A stretch of DNA of 64,000 bases, from assembly GCF_025486315.1 (NCBI RefSeq), contig NZ_JAOOPY010000010.1, forward strand, positions 124,001 through 188,000, given 5' to 3'. The number at the start of each line of letters is the position of its first letter. Within the stretch, counting starts at the first letter, position 1. The DNA comes from Variovorax sp. N23 (GTDB lineage: Bacteria; Pseudomonadota; Gammaproteobacteria; Burkholderiales; Burkholderiaceae_C). Shown here piece by piece: positions 18,784-27,956 of this stretch. Below the pieces are notes generated by a model. The model was not told the origin of the DNA. It did no database searches and was given only the letters and a program-made list of their open reading frames with translations. The translations under genes and the position numbers were made by a program.

Positions 18784-19393
18784 GGGAGCTCCTGAGATCG
18801 ACATCTGGAATGCAGCATCTCCACGATGCCGCGCCGATGCCGACTGTGCAGGCAAGCCCCGCGCCCGGTAAGTGCCAGCGCCCCGTCGCGTTTGGGGCCA
18901 GTGCCGGCCGCCGCGCTTTCGTTCTGGTGCGTGGCCGGCCGGTCGCACTCAGGCGGTGCGCATCATTCTGGCGCTCGATGAGCCAGTCGGCGGCCTTGAT
19001 GGACGTCGAGGTTGTGCTCGATCAGCACGATGGTGTTGCCCGCGTCGAGCAGCGTGTGCAGCTTGCGCTCGATGGTCGGCACCGCCTTCAGGAATTCATG
19101 CGCGGCCTCGACCGTCATCTTGAGGATCTGCGCGATGTTCTTGCCCTTGTACTGGACTTCGAGCGTCTCGCGGTTGTAGCGCTGGCCGTGCCGACGCGGT
19201 CACGCTGTCGCCCTTCATGGTTTCGATTCGGCGCGCCCTATCTGACGCATGCGGGCAAGGGCGCCTTCATGGCTGTGCCGCACCAGCAATCCGGGCGGTG
19301 CCGTGGTGCAAAAAACCGGACGCACTGGAACAAGAAGTGCGGGGGCATTGCGCGTAACTTTGCTACTTCCATAGAACCTGAACAGAACACAGC
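18784..19393. other. Gene-poor stretch of 610 bases
   Basis: No intact gene fits on either strand between tauA and the aldo/keto reductase. The left 190 bases should carry the tau promoter but no clear -35/-10 pair stands out. The middle holds the uvrA relic (18975-19190). The right 200 bases become AT-richer towards the aldo/keto reductase start and presumably carry its promoter. Confidence 0.6.
18975..19190 (-). pseudogene. uvrA internal fragment, decayed duplicate
   Basis: These 216 bases align on the same strand with the intact uvrA of this window: 18975-19047 with 37991-38062, and 19048-19190 with 38258-38400. By eye the second block has 5 mismatches in 143 bases and the first block 5 mismatches plus one inserted base. 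The 195 bases missing between the blocks (65 codons) encode the second ABC signature and Walker B of UvrA, and the deletion is bounded by CGTCG in both parental positions. The one-base insertion breaks the frame and both ends stop abruptly, so it cannot make a working protein. Confidence 0.9.
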
Positions 19394-20437
19394 ATGACCT
19401 ACGTTGCCGCGCCCGAGCGCTACCAGCAGATGCAATACCGCCACACCGGCCGCAGCGGGCTCAAGCTGCCCGTGCTGTCGCTGGGCCTCTGGCACAACTT
19501 CGGTGACACCACGCCTTTCGAGCGCCAGCGCGACATGTTGCGCACCGCATTCGACCTGGGCATCACGCACTTCGACCTGGCCAACAACTACGGCCCGCCC
19601 TTCGGCAGCGCCGAGCGCAACTTCGGCCGCCACCTGAAGGAAGACTTCAAGGCGCACCGCGACGAGCTGGTGATCTCGACCAAGGCCGGCTGGAGCATGT
19701 GGCAGGGCCCGTACGGGCGTGGCGGCGGTTCGCGCAAGCACATCCTCGCCAGCCTCGGCCAGTCGCTCAGCCGCCTGGGGCTCGACTACGTCGATATCTT
19801 CTATTCGCACCGCTTCGACGCCGACACGCCGCTGGAGGAAACCGCTGCGGCGTACGCCAGCGCTGTGCAGCAGGGCAAGGCGCTGTACGTCGGCATTTCG
19901 TCGTACTCGGCCAACAAGACGCGCGAATTCGCACGTCTGCTGGCCGCACACCAGGTGCCGCTGCTGATCCACCAACCGGCCTACAACATGCTCAACCGCT
20001 GGATCGAGTCGGAGCTGACCGGCACGCTCGAGACGCTGGGCGCCGGCTGCATCGCCTTCACGCCGTTGGCGCAGGGCCTCTTGACTGACAAGTACCTGAG
20101 CGGCATTCCGGCCGATGCACGGATCAATCAGCCGGGTGGCGATTCGCTGCCGGCCTCGCACCTGAGCGAGCGCAACCTGGCCGCGGTGCGCATGCTCAAC
20201 GAGCTGGCGCAGGGCCGCGGCCAGACGCTCGCGCAGATGGCAGTGGCGTGGATCCTGCGGGACCCGCGCATGACTTCCGTGCTCATCGGCGCCAGCAGCG
20301 CCCGACAGATCCGCGAAAACGTCAAGGCGCTGGAGCGCCTCGATTTCACCGCAGAGGAATTGGCCAAGATCGATCGTCACCTGATCGATGGCGGCGTGAA
20401 TCTCTGGGAAAAGCCCTCGACGGATCAGCGGATCTGA
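19394..20437 (+). CDS. Aldo/keto reductase, YghZ/GAP-reductase-like
   Basis: A 347-residue TIM-barrel NADPH reductase. The catalytic tetrad residues are visible: Asp in FDLANNYG, Tyr in the same segment, Lys in STKAGW and His in YSHRFD. The sequence SLGLWHNFGD and the insert GPYGRGGGSRKH are typical of the AKR14/YghZ group (L-glyceraldehyde-3-phosphate reductase, methylglyoxal detoxification). The C-terminal NADP-binding region is VLIGASSARQIRENV. Its start ATG 19394 follows an AT-rich leader. The gene is monocistronic as far as can be seen; a 244-base gap separates it from the porin. Confidence 0.88.
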   Translation: MTYVAAPERYQQMQYRHTGRSGLKLPVLSLGLWHNFGDTTPFERQRDMLRTAFDLGITHFDLANNYGPPFGSAERNFGRHLKEDFKAHRDELVISTKAGWSMWQGPYGRGGGSRKHILASLGQSLSRLGLDYVDIFYSHRFDADTPLEETAAAYASAVQQGKALYVGISSYSANKTREFARLLAAHQVPLLIHQPAYNMLNRWIESELTGTLETLGAGCIAFTPLAQGLLTDKYLSGIPADARINQPGGDSLPASHLSERNLAAVRMLNELAQGRGQTLAQMAVAWILRDPRMTSVLIGASSARQIRENVKALERLDFTAEELAKIDRHLIDGGVNLWEKPSTDQRI

Positions 20438-20442
20438 GCTCT

Positions 20443-20456
20443 GGCGACATGTCGCC
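20443..20456. promoter_or_regulatory. Perfect 14-base palindrome upstream of the porin gene
   Basis: The sequence GGCGACATGTCGCC is its own reverse complement. It lies 6 bases after the aldo/keto reductase stop and 226 bases before the porin start. It might be an operator or a short hairpin at the end of the upstream transcript; no T-run follows. Confidence 0.3.
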
Positions 20457-20681
20457 CGGATGAAGGACTTGATCGCAAATGAACCAGGAACCGCCAAAAG
20501 ACGCCAATGCGGTTATCTGCAAGTTCCTTAACATTCTCGAACAAGAAGGAGTGCAGTGCTCTGAAATAACCTGAAAGAACTGATGCGGCATGTGGGAAGT
20601 AATTCCAATTGTCTGTCGGAGCTGCGTTTTCCCACGTTGAAAGCGCAAGGTTCTTCATCTCGGAACACTGAGGATATTGAA

Positions 20682-21809
20682 ATGATCAAGCGTTGTCTTT
20701 GGGGTGCGATCGCCGCCTTGTCCTTGTCGGCCAATGCGCAGAGTTCGGTCACCATCTACGGCATCATCGATGCGGGCATCACCTATATCGACAATCAGGG
20801 CGGCGGGAAGCAATACAAATTCGCCGACGGCGTCAATTACGGAAATCGGCTCGGATTTCGCGGCGCGGAAGACCTGGGCGGCGGCTTGCGTGCGCTGTTC
20901 AACCTCGAAATGGGCTTCAACCTGCGCAACGGAACCCTGGCCCAGGGCGGTCGCGGCTTCGGCCGGCAATCGTGGGTCGGGCTGGAAAGCGCCTCGCTCG
21001 GCACTGTGACCATGGGCCGCCAGTACGACTTCGTGCGGGACTATCTCACCCAGTTCAACTACGGCGGCTTCGCGAGCGTCTACGCCGGCCACCAGGGCGA
21101 TTACGACCGTATTTCCGGCAAGCAGATGGACAACACCGTCAAGTACGTGACGCCCAGTTTCGGTGGTTTCACGGCGGGCGCGATGTTCGCGTTCGGCGAG
21201 CAGATCGACGCCTTCAACACCAAGACGGCCTTCAGCCTAGGCAGTGGCTACAAGAACGGCCCGCTGAGCGTCGGCGCCGCCTATGTGCGGCTCAACGACA
21301 CCAACGTCTATCCCTACGCGCAGACCGGCGTGTTCTCGTTCATGGGGGTTCCCGCGGCGGTCGCCGATCCCGCAACGAACACCGTGACCGATCTCTACGG
21401 GACGACGGGTTCGGGCTTCCTCGTGGACAAGCAGGAAATCGCCGGCATCGGCATCAGCTACAACTTCGAGAAGTTCCTGCTCGCGGCCAACACCACGGCC
21501 ACCAAGTTCACCAAGGGCGACAACAGCACGACACAGCACGTGTACGAGCTCGGCGGGATGTATTTCCTGGGAGGCCCGTGGGCGCTCGTCGGCGGCTACC
21601 AGCACGTGACCATGGCCGACGACAGGTGGAACCAATACACCGGTGCGGTGCGCTACAGCCTGTCCAAGCGCACGACGATCTATGCATCGGCGTCCTATCT
21701 GCATGCGTCGTCGAATGTCGATGCCTCGCAAGGCGCCGGCTTCTACACGCTGCCCTCGAACGACAACTCGCAGACGACCTACCGCGTCGCGCTGGTCCAT
21801 ACCTTCTGA
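20682..21809 (+). CDS. Burkholderiales-type outer-membrane porin
   Basis: A 375-residue trimeric general porin. The signal peptide MIKRCLWGAIAALSLSANAQ is followed by the diagnostic first strand SSVTIYGIIDAGITY; further landmarks are NRLGFRGAEDLGGGLRA and the terminal beta-strand ending in Phe (YRVALVHTF), the BAM targeting signal. ATG 20682 is preferred over the longer frame because it yields the classical signal peptide. The 5' region is AT-rich. Lying directly before the dioxygenase/transport cluster, it probably admits the substrate of that cluster through the outer membrane. Confidence 0.9.
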   Translation: MIKRCLWGAIAALSLSANAQSSVTIYGIIDAGITYIDNQGGGKQYKFADGVNYGNRLGFRGAEDLGGGLRALFNLEMGFNLRNGTLAQGGRGFGRQSWVGLESASLGTVTMGRQYDFVRDYLTQFNYGGFASVYAGHQGDYDRISGKQMDNTVKYVTPSFGGFTAGAMFAFGEQIDAFNTKTAFSLGSGYKNGPLSVGAAYVRLNDTNVYPYAQTGVFSFMGVPAAVADPATNTVTDLYGTTGSGFLVDKQEIAGIGISYNFEKFLLAANTTATKFTKGDNSTTQHVYELGGMYFLGGPWALVGGYQHVTMADDRWNQYTGAVRYSLSKRTTIYASASYLHASSNVDASQGAGFYTLPSNDNSQTTYRVALVHTF

Positions 21810-21982
21810 CGACGAGGAGGGGAGCGCACATGAATCCATCGATGCTGCTGCGCTACTGGTGGCTTTGCCTGTTTCGAGCGGTCGAGCATGTTCCGCCTGG
21901 CCGGCATGTGACTTGCAGCCCCGTCGGTGCACCTCGCTGCCGGACGCCCCCCCTTTTCTGAACGAATGCCCGAGAGAATCCC

Positions 21983-22837
21983 ATGACCATCGCAGAGACC
22001 CTTTCCATCCGCAAACTCAAGGACAACTACGGCGCCGAAGTGCTCGGCGTCGACGTGTCCGCCGGCGACGTCGACACGCTGCAGGAGGTGGTCAACACCT
22101 TCAACCTGCACGGCGCCGTGCTGCTGCGCGGCCAGTCGCTCACGCCCGAGCAACTGGTGAACTTCGCGCGCGCCTTCGGCGAGCCCGAAGACCACACCAT
22201 CCAGGAGCACACGATGCCGGGCTTCCCGGAGATCTACATGCTCTCCAACCGCGAAGTCAACGGAAAGCCGATCGGCAGCCACCGCGACGGCGTGGGCTGG
22301 CACACCGACTTTTCGTACAAGGAGAAGCCGGTGATGTGCACGATGCTCTACGCGGTCGAAGTGCCGGCCGAGGGTGGCGACACGCTGCTGGCCGACATGT
22401 GCGCGGCCTACGACGCGCTGCCCGAAGCCAAGCGCGCCGAGCTCGACGGCCTGAAGGTGCACCACAGCTACGAGCATCTGATGACCACGCGGCTCTACGC
22501 CAAGCGGGAACTCTCGCCCGAACTCAAGGCCGAGAACCCCGACGTGATCCATCCGCTGATCCGCACGCACCCGGCCAACGGCCGCAAGGCGCTGTGGCCC
22601 AGCAGCGGCACCGTCAAGGGTGTGATCGGCATGGAGAACCCCGCGGGCGTCGACCTGGTCGATTCGCTGGTCGAGTACGGCACGCAGGATCAGTTCGTCT
22701 ACCGCCACAAGTGGCAGGTCGGCGACCTGCTGGTCTGGGACAACCGCTGCTCGCTGCACACGGGCTCGCTGTTCGACGACAAGAAATACATCCGCGAAGC
22801 GCACCGCCTCTGGGTCAAGGGCGATCGCCCCTTCTGA
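21983..22837 (+). CDS. TauD/TfdA-family 2-oxoglutarate-dependent dioxygenase (copy 1)
   Basis: A 284-residue Fe(II)/2-oxoglutarate oxygenase. The facial triad is H107-x-D109 (GWHTDFSY) and H259 (NRCSLHTG), with the 2-oxoglutarate-binding arginine at R271 or R275 near the C-terminus. The family hydroxylates carbons next to sulfonate, ether, carboxylate or ammonium groups. It is followed by a hairpin (22851-22881) and a solute-binding protein gene. Sequence places it away from true taurine dioxygenase; closer to the TfdA-like group with broad substrates. It shares the cluster with a second, dissimilar member at 29991. Confidence 0.88.
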   Translation: MTIAETLSIRKLKDNYGAEVLGVDVSAGDVDTLQEVVNTFNLHGAVLLRGQSLTPEQLVNFARAFGEPEDHTIQEHTMPGFPEIYMLSNREVNGKPIGSHRDGVGWHTDFSYKEKPVMCTMLYAVEVPAEGGDTLLADMCAAYDALPEAKRAELDGLKVHHSYEHLMTTRLYAKRELSPELKAENPDVIHPLIRTHPANGRKALWPSSGTVKGVIGMENPAGVDLVDSLVEYGTQDQFVYRHKWQVGDLLVWDNRCSLHTGSLFDDKKYIREAHRLWVKGDRPF

Positions 22838-22850
22838 CCTGCTCCATCGC

Positions 22851-22886
22851 AACCTCCGCCGTGCTCGTCACGCCGGAGGTTTTCTC
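22851..22886 (+). terminator. Hairpin with T-rich tail after the first TauD-like gene
   Basis: AACCTCCG pairs with CGGAGGTT across a 15-base loop, followed by TTTCTCTTT. The next gene begins only about 20 bases later with its own TGAGGA ribosome site, so this may act as a partial terminator that tunes the ratio of dioxygenase to binding protein. Confidence 0.55.
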
Positions 22887-22905
22887 TTTCCGCTGAGGAA
22901 CCGCC

Positions 22906-24432
22906 ATGATCAATCGCCGCAATTTCACGCAGTCCGTTCCCGTCGGCATCGCTGGCCTGCTGCTCGCGCAATGGGGCATCGACGCCAACGCCGCGACGGA
23001 GCAGGTGCGCATCGCCTATCCGATCGACGTGCCGAGCTGGGACCCGAGCAAGAGCGCTGCGCCCAACCCGACCGCGCTCTTCAAGTGCGTGTTCGACCAG
23101 CCGCTTGAATACACGCCCGACTCCAAGCTGCAGCCCGGAGTGGTCAAGCACTACGAGTGGCTCGACAAGGAAGGCCTGGTGCTGCAGGTCGACCTGCGCG
23201 ACGACGTGTTCTTTCACAACGGCGACAAGCTCACGTCGGAAGATTTCAAGTTCACCTTCTTCGACCGTCTGCGCGCCGAAAAGGGGCTGCAGCTGAGCTT
23301 CATCTGGGGCGGCATCACCGCCATCGAGACGCCGTCGCCCACGCGCGCGATCATCCGCTTCGGCAAGCCCATGGTCACGGCGCCGCAGTTCCTCGGCTAC
23401 AGCGCGGCCTTCATCTTGCCCAAGGCCTACTTCGAGAAGGTCGGGCTCGACGGCTTCCTCGCCAAGCCCATCGGTTCGGGGCCGTACAAGCTGGTCGACT
23501 ACCAGCGCGACTCGAGCATCACGCTCGAGGCCTTCGACCGATACTGGCGCGGCCCGGCGAAGATTCGCAAGATCGTGTTCCAGGTCGTGAAGGACCCGAC
23601 CACGCGCGTCTCGGCCGTGCAGTCCGGCCAGGTGCAGCTGGCCGCTGCGCTGCCGATGCGCGAGGCGCTGCGCCTGGGTCAGAGCCCGGGCCTGGCCAAC
23701 AGCCTCACGCCCACGGTCGACACCTATCTCGTGCAGATGGTCAACAGCGGCCCGCTGGTCGACAGGAACGTGCGCCTCGCGATGCACCACGCGATCGACA
23801 AGCAGGCCCTCTCCAAGGCCTTCTTCAACAGCATCGCGGCGCCGCTCTCGACCGCAGCGGCGCCGGGCACCCCGGCCTATGCACCCGACTACGCGTTCGC
23901 CTTCGACCCGGCCCGCTCGCAGGCGCTGCTGAAGGAGTCCGGGTATGGCCCCGGCAAGCCCGTGCAGTTCCGCTTCTTCGCCACCAACGGCATCTACCCC
24001 AACGACTTCGAGATGGCCCGCGCCCTCGTGCAGATGTGGAAGAAGGTCGGCATCGACGCTGCGCTGGAGGTGATCGAGCCGGCCCAGTACTACACCAAGG
24101 TGCAGGCCGGCAAGCTCGAGGGCCCGACGCTCTGGTTCTGGACCAACGCCACTGGCGACCCGGAACTGTCTGCCGGCTACTACCTGGACCCGAAGAAAAG
24201 CTTCTCGGTCTGGCGTAGCCCGGATGTCTCGACGCAACTCGATCCGCTGCTGGTCGAACTCAACCTGGAGAAACGCATCGAGGGCTACAAGAAGTTTCAC
24301 GTCTGGGCGGTGGAGCAAGGCTATTCGCTGCCGCTGGTGCAGGGTGTGTCCACCGTGGCCTATGCCAAGGCCGAGGCCGGCTACAAGCCGTTCCGCAACG
24401 GGTGGATCCTGCCGTACTACTGGAGCGCTTGA
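22906..24432 (+). CDS. Peptide/opine-type ABC transporter substrate-binding protein (SBP 1)
   Basis: A 508-residue SBP_bac_5 (DppA/OppA-like) protein. The N-terminus MINRRNFTQSVPVGIAGLLL looks like a Tat signal (RRNFT plus a modest hydrophobic stretch), cleaved after ANA near residue 28. Mature landmarks are PSWDPSKSAAPN, FHNGDKLTSEDFKF and AKPIGSGPYKLVDYQRD. It is clearly paralogous to SBP 2 at 30838 (long shared blocks, including IGSGPYKLV and YWRG). No permease follows directly; the only complete transporter is the set at 25998-29861, which could serve both binding proteins. Confidence 0.88.
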   Translation: MINRRNFTQSVPVGIAGLLLAQWGIDANAATEQVRIAYPIDVPSWDPSKSAAPNPTALFKCVFDQPLEYTPDSKLQPGVVKHYEWLDKEGLVLQVDLRDDVFFHNGDKLTSEDFKFTFFDRLRAEKGLQLSFIWGGITAIETPSPTRAIIRFGKPMVTAPQFLGYSAAFILPKAYFEKVGLDGFLAKPIGSGPYKLVDYQRDSSITLEAFDRYWRGPAKIRKIVFQVVKDPTTRVSAVQSGQVQLAAALPMREALRLGQSPGLANSLTPTVDTYLVQMVNSGPLVDRNVRLAMHHAIDKQALSKAFFNSIAAPLSTAAAPGTPAYAPDYAFAFDPARSQALLKESGYGPGKPVQFRFFATNGIYPNDFEMARALVQMWKKVGIDAALEVIEPAQYYTKVQAGKLEGPTLWFWTNATGDPELSAGYYLDPKKSFSVWRSPDVSTQLDPLLVELNLEKRIEGYKKFHVWAVEQGYSLPLVQGVSTVAYAKAEAGYKPFRNGWILPYYWSA

Positions 24433-24460
24433 GCACGAAATCGATCTGAACGTGTCGCGG

Positions 24461-24500
24461 AAGGCCGCGGTTCCGGTGCACGCCGGACCGCGGCCTTTTC
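24461..24500 (+). terminator. Rho-independent terminator after SBP 1
   Basis: AAGGCCGCGGT pairs with ACCGCGGCCTT, extended by CCGG/CCGG with one bulged base, and is followed by TTTTC. It separates the first TauD/SBP pair from the Rieske gene, so the two halves of the cluster are transcribed separately. The following 220 bases should hold the promoter for the Rieske-transporter operon; no convincing -35/-10 or sigma-54 box was found. Confidence 0.8.
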
Positions 24501-24726
24501 ACATCCGCGCGCACTGATGGCGCGGTTCTCGCTATGAGATCGGACGTCATGTTTTTGCTGCTTTCGCGTTCGATCTCCCACGGCCCAAGATGGTGCGCCC
24601 CCAGGCCATTGGTCGTGCGCCTGATGGCAAGACCCGTGCGGGTGGCGGGTCCTAAGATCGTTTGCACTCAAGGCCTTTTCGGGGAATGAGACTCCCGCGA
24701 AAAGAATTCATCTCGAAGGCGCAGCA

Positions 24727-25965
24727 ATGACTTTTTCTCCCACGGACCAATTCTTTGAAGAACTCGACAGCTCGGTCTTGTCCGTTCAAAAAGCGCAGGC
24801 ACTTCCCCCAGTTTGCTACACGGATCGCAATTTCTACGAATTCGAGAAAGAGGCGGTCTTCAACCACGAATGGCTGTGCGTCGGCCGCGAGTCGTGGGTG
24901 ACCAAGCCCGGCGATTACTTCACCACGAAGATCATCGGCGAGCCACTCGTCATCGCGCGTAATCGCGCCGGCGAGATCAAGGCGATGTCGTCGGTGTGCC
25001 AGCACCGCGCCATGCTGGTGGCCGAGGGCCACGGCAACACCAACGCCTTTCTCTGCCCGTATCACCACTGGGCCTACTCGCTCGACGGCGACCTGATCGG
25101 CGCGCCCGCCATGGAGCAGACCCTGGGCTTCGACAAGAAGGCCTTCTGCCTGCCGACGCTGAAGGTCGAGGTCTGGCAGGGCTTCGTCTTCGTGAACTTC
25201 GATCCCATGGCCGAGCCGCTGGCACCGCGCCTTGCGGAAGTGACGCAGGCGCTGGCCAACTTCGACCTGGCCCATCTCGACGGCCCGCGGCCCGACAAGC
25301 CAGCCCACTTCGCGTGGAACTGGAAGGTCATGTTCGAGAACAACAACGACGGCTACCACGCCAACCGGCTGCACCACGGCCCGCTTCACGACTTCGTGCC
25401 GAGCGCGATGGCGAGCTTTCCGGACCTGCCCGAGACCACCGCCGGCTACTACCGCTTCAACGGCACGCTGCACCAGGACGCCAGCTTCAACGCCACGCAG
25501 AAGGCCATCCTGCCGGTGTTCCCCAAGCTCAACACCGAAGAGCGCAACCGCATGATGTTCGCCAACATCCCGCCCACGCTGTCGCTGGTGATGATGAGCG
25601 ACATGGTCATCTACATGATCCTGCGCGCCGACGGCCCCGAGACGCACGAGATGGACACCGGCCTGCTGTTCGCGCCGGGGGCCATGAAGGACCCGCTGTT
25701 CCAGCAGCGCATGGCGATGAACATGCACGCGGCCAACGAGATCATCGCGCAGGACCTGCATGTCGATGAGCTAGTGCAGGTGGGCCTGCGTTCGCGCTTC
25801 GCCACGCGCGGCCGCTATTCGTGGCAGGAGCAGGCGCAGCGCGAGTTCAACAACTGGCTGGTGCCGCGCTACCAGGCCGCCTGGAAAGCCAGCGGCAAGA
25901 AGGCCACACGCATTCCGATTCACCAGGCCGAGGCCCAGGCCGACGCTGTCACCCACGACTGCTGA
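24727..25965 (+). CDS. Rieske non-heme iron oxygenase, alpha subunit
   Basis: A 412-residue oxygenase. The Rieske centre ligands are C91-x-H93 (VCQHR) and C110-x2-H113 (CPYHHW). The catalytic domain has the inter-subunit bridging Asp208 and iron ligands His211 and His216 (NDGYHANRLHHG); the third, carboxylate, ligand near residue 350 cannot be fixed by eye. No beta subunit gene is present, as in three-subunit (alpha-only) carnitine, stachydrine or phthalate-type enzymes. No reductase is adjacent; the VanB/PDR-type reductase at 36454-37488 is the only candidate in this cluster. The two permeases follow after 32 bases, so import and first oxidation are coupled. Confidence 0.88.
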   Translation: MTFSPTDQFFEELDSSVLSVQKAQALPPVCYTDRNFYEFEKEAVFNHEWLCVGRESWVTKPGDYFTTKIIGEPLVIARNRAGEIKAMSSVCQHRAMLVAEGHGNTNAFLCPYHHWAYSLDGDLIGAPAMEQTLGFDKKAFCLPTLKVEVWQGFVFVNFDPMAEPLAPRLAEVTQALANFDLAHLDGPRPDKPAHFAWNWKVMFENNNDGYHANRLHHGPLHDFVPSAMASFPDLPETTAGYYRFNGTLHQDASFNATQKAILPVFPKLNTEERNRMMFANIPPTLSLVMMSDMVIYMILRADGPETHEMDTGLLFAPGAMKDPLFQQRMAMNMHAANEIIAQDLHVDELVQVGLRSRFATRGRYSWQEQAQREFNNWLVPRYQAAWKASGKKATRIPIHQAEAQADAVTHDC

Positions 25966-25997
25966 TCGCCCACAGGGCGCGTCACCCACCCATCGCC

Positions 25998-27074
25998 ATG
26001 CTCACCTCTCCCGCCCTGTCCACGCCGGCATCGTCCGGCCGCCTGAGCGCCATCGCCGGGCGCAGCCTCGCCGCGATGCCGACCGTGTGGCGCATCCTGT
26101 GGCGCGTTCCGATGCTGCTGGCCCTCGCGGCGCTCGTGTTCTTCGTGCTGCGGGTGCTGCCCGCCGACCCGATGGGCATGCTGCTGCCGCCGAGCGCGAC
26201 GCCGGCCGACGTGAAGGCGCTGACCGAAGCGCTCGGTCTCGACAAGCCGATCCCGGTGCAGTTCGGCATCTGGCTGGGCAATGCGTTGCACGGCGACCTC
26301 GGTCGCACGCTGACGTCGGGGTTGCAGGTCACACCGCTCATCCTGAAGGCGCTGCCGACCACGCTACAGCTGATCGCCTGCGGCCTCTTGCTGGGCATGG
26401 TGTTCGGCATCGGCGGCGGGCTGCTGGCCTTTCGTTACCGCGGCACGCGCATCGAGCGCGCGGTGGAGGTCGTCAACAGCATCTCGATCTCGGTGCCCGA
26501 GTTCCTCTGGGCCATCCTGCTGATCCTCGGCGTGGGCATCGGGCTGAAGCTGCTGCCCTTCCTCGGTCAGCTCGACGCCGGCCTGATGGTGCCGAACGTG
26601 ACCGGCTTCCTGTTGGTCGACGCAGTGCTGGCCGGCGACTTCGCCGCGCTGTGGAGTGCACTGAAGCACCTGGCTCTGCCTGCCTTCGCACTGTCGCTGG
26701 GCATCGCGCCGCCCTTGATGCGCATCCTGCACTCGAGCCTGCTCGATGCCTACACCGAAGACTACGTGTCGGCTGCCCGCCTGCGCGGCCTGAGCGAGAA
26801 CCGCATCCTGGTGCGCCATGCGCTCAAGAACGCGGCGCTGCCGACCGTCAGCATGCTGGGCATCCAGGCCAGCACGGTGATCGGCGGCACGCTGCTGATC
26901 GAGACCATCTTCGGCTTTCCCGGCATCGGCAGTCTGATGGTGAGCGCCATCGGCGCGCACGACCTGCCGATGATCCAGGGCCTGGCGCTGACCTACGCCA
27001 TCGCCGTCCAGGCGGTGAACATGGTCACCGATGCGGTCCTGCTGCTGCTCAACCCCCGACTGCGCACGCCATGA
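25998..27074 (+). CDS. Peptide/opine-type ABC transporter permease (DppB-like)
   Basis: A 358-residue BPD-type inner-membrane permease starting MLTSPALSTP. An N-terminal cytoplasmic stretch of about 30 residues precedes the first helix (VPMLLALAALVFFVLRVLPADP), and the DppB-family segment LGLDKPIPVQFGIWL follows. The EAA loop is around YVSAARLRGLSENRILVRHA. Family-typical length is 310-340. Its stop overlaps the start of the next permease (ATGA, 27071-27074). Confidence 0.9.
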   Translation: MLTSPALSTPASSGRLSAIAGRSLAAMPTVWRILWRVPMLLALAALVFFVLRVLPADPMGMLLPPSATPADVKALTEALGLDKPIPVQFGIWLGNALHGDLGRTLTSGLQVTPLILKALPTTLQLIACGLLLGMVFGIGGGLLAFRYRGTRIERAVEVVNSISISVPEFLWAILLILGVGIGLKLLPFLGQLDAGLMVPNVTGFLLVDAVLAGDFAALWSALKHLALPAFALSLGIAPPLMRILHSSLLDAYTEDYVSAARLRGLSENRILVRHALKNAALPTVSMLGIQASTVIGGTLLIETIFGFPGIGSLMVSAIGAHDLPMIQGLALTYAIAVQAVNMVTDAVLLLLNPRLRTP

Positions 27075-27952
27075 GCTCTCTTGTACTGTCCGCACCGGCG
27101 CCGCTCCGGCGCGTTCTCGGCGAACCCCGCGTCGTCATCGGCACCACGCTGCTGTTGCTGCTGATCGCCCTGGCCATCTTCGCGCCCTGGCTCGCACCGC
27201 ATGCGCCCAACGAGCAGGACCTGCTCAACACCGTGCTGCCGCCCGCGTGGGCGCCGGGCGGCGACCGCGCCTTTCCGCTGGGAACCGACGCGCTCGGCCA
27301 GTGCATCCTCTCGCGCCTGATCTACAGCACGCGCGTCACCGTGATCATCGCGCTCACCGCCCCGCTGGGGGCTGCGATGCTGGGCTGCACGCTGGCGCTC
27401 ATCGCGGGCTACCGCGGCGGGCGCATCGAGTGGGCCATCCTGCGCATGGTCGACCTGTGGATGTCCTTTCCGGCCATCGTGCTCGCACTGGTGCTGATGG
27501 TCGCGCTGTCGCCCGGCCTGCTCAACGTGATCATCGCCATCATCCTGGTCGACTGGACGCGCTTTTGCCGCGTCATCCGTGCCGACGTGGTGGTGCTGCG
27601 CCGCAAGGACTACGTGGCCGCGGCGCGCATCACTGGCGCCTCCCACTGGCAGGTGGTGATGAAGGACATCGTGCCCGGCATCCTGCCGACCTTGATCTCG
27701 CTGATCAGTCTGGAGATGGGCATCTCGGTGGTCGCGGAAAGCATCCTGTCCTTCGTCGGCATGTCGGTCGAGCCGAACGTGCCGACCTGGGGCGTGATGA
27801 TCGCCGACGGCCTCAAGAGCGTCTTCAGTTCGCCCTGGGGCCTGATCGCGCCGGTGCTGTGCACCGTGCTCACCGTGCTTGCGACCACCTGCCTGGGCGA
27901 TGGCCTGCGCCGCACCACCGACCCGCGCCTGTTCAACCGTTCGGGGACCTGA
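27071..27952 (+). CDS. Peptide/opine-type ABC transporter permease (DppC-like)
   Basis: A 293-residue permease with the DppC features LGTDALGQCILSRLIYSTRV near residue 73 and the EAA loop DYVAAARITGASHWQVVMK. Cys replaces the more usual Asp/Arg in GTDxxGRD (GTDALGQC). It is coupled to the preceding permease by ATGA and followed after 4 bases by the double ATPase gene. Confidence 0.9.
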   Translation: MSSLVLSAPAPLRRVLGEPRVVIGTTLLLLLIALAIFAPWLAPHAPNEQDLLNTVLPPAWAPGGDRAFPLGTDALGQCILSRLIYSTRVTVIIALTAPLGAAMLGCTLALIAGYRGGRIEWAILRMVDLWMSFPAIVLALVLMVALSPGLLNVIIAIILVDWTRFCRVIRADVVVLRRKDYVAAARITGASHWQVVMKDIVPGILPTLISLISLEMGISVVAESILSFVGMSVEPNVPTWGVMIADGLKSVFSSPWGLIAPVLCTVLTVLATTCLGDGLRRTTDPRLFNRSGT

Positions 27953-27956
27953 CGCC

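Noticed and set aside
18872..19123. Plus-strand peptide containing [11 protein letters not shown], like an ABC Walker B
   Set aside because: The motif is a coincidence on the strand opposite the uvrA relic; no Walker A or signature motif accompanies it.
21983..22837. Calling the first TauD/TfdA gene a taurine dioxygenase (tauD) belonging to tauABC
   Set aside because: It is 3 kb away on the other strand, in a cluster with peptide-type transport, and its C-terminal region is unlike true TauD. Substrate left open.
24500..24726. Possible sigma-54 promoter before the Rieske gene
   Set aside because: TGGCGG and a downstream TTTGCA are present but the GG-GC spacing is wrong.
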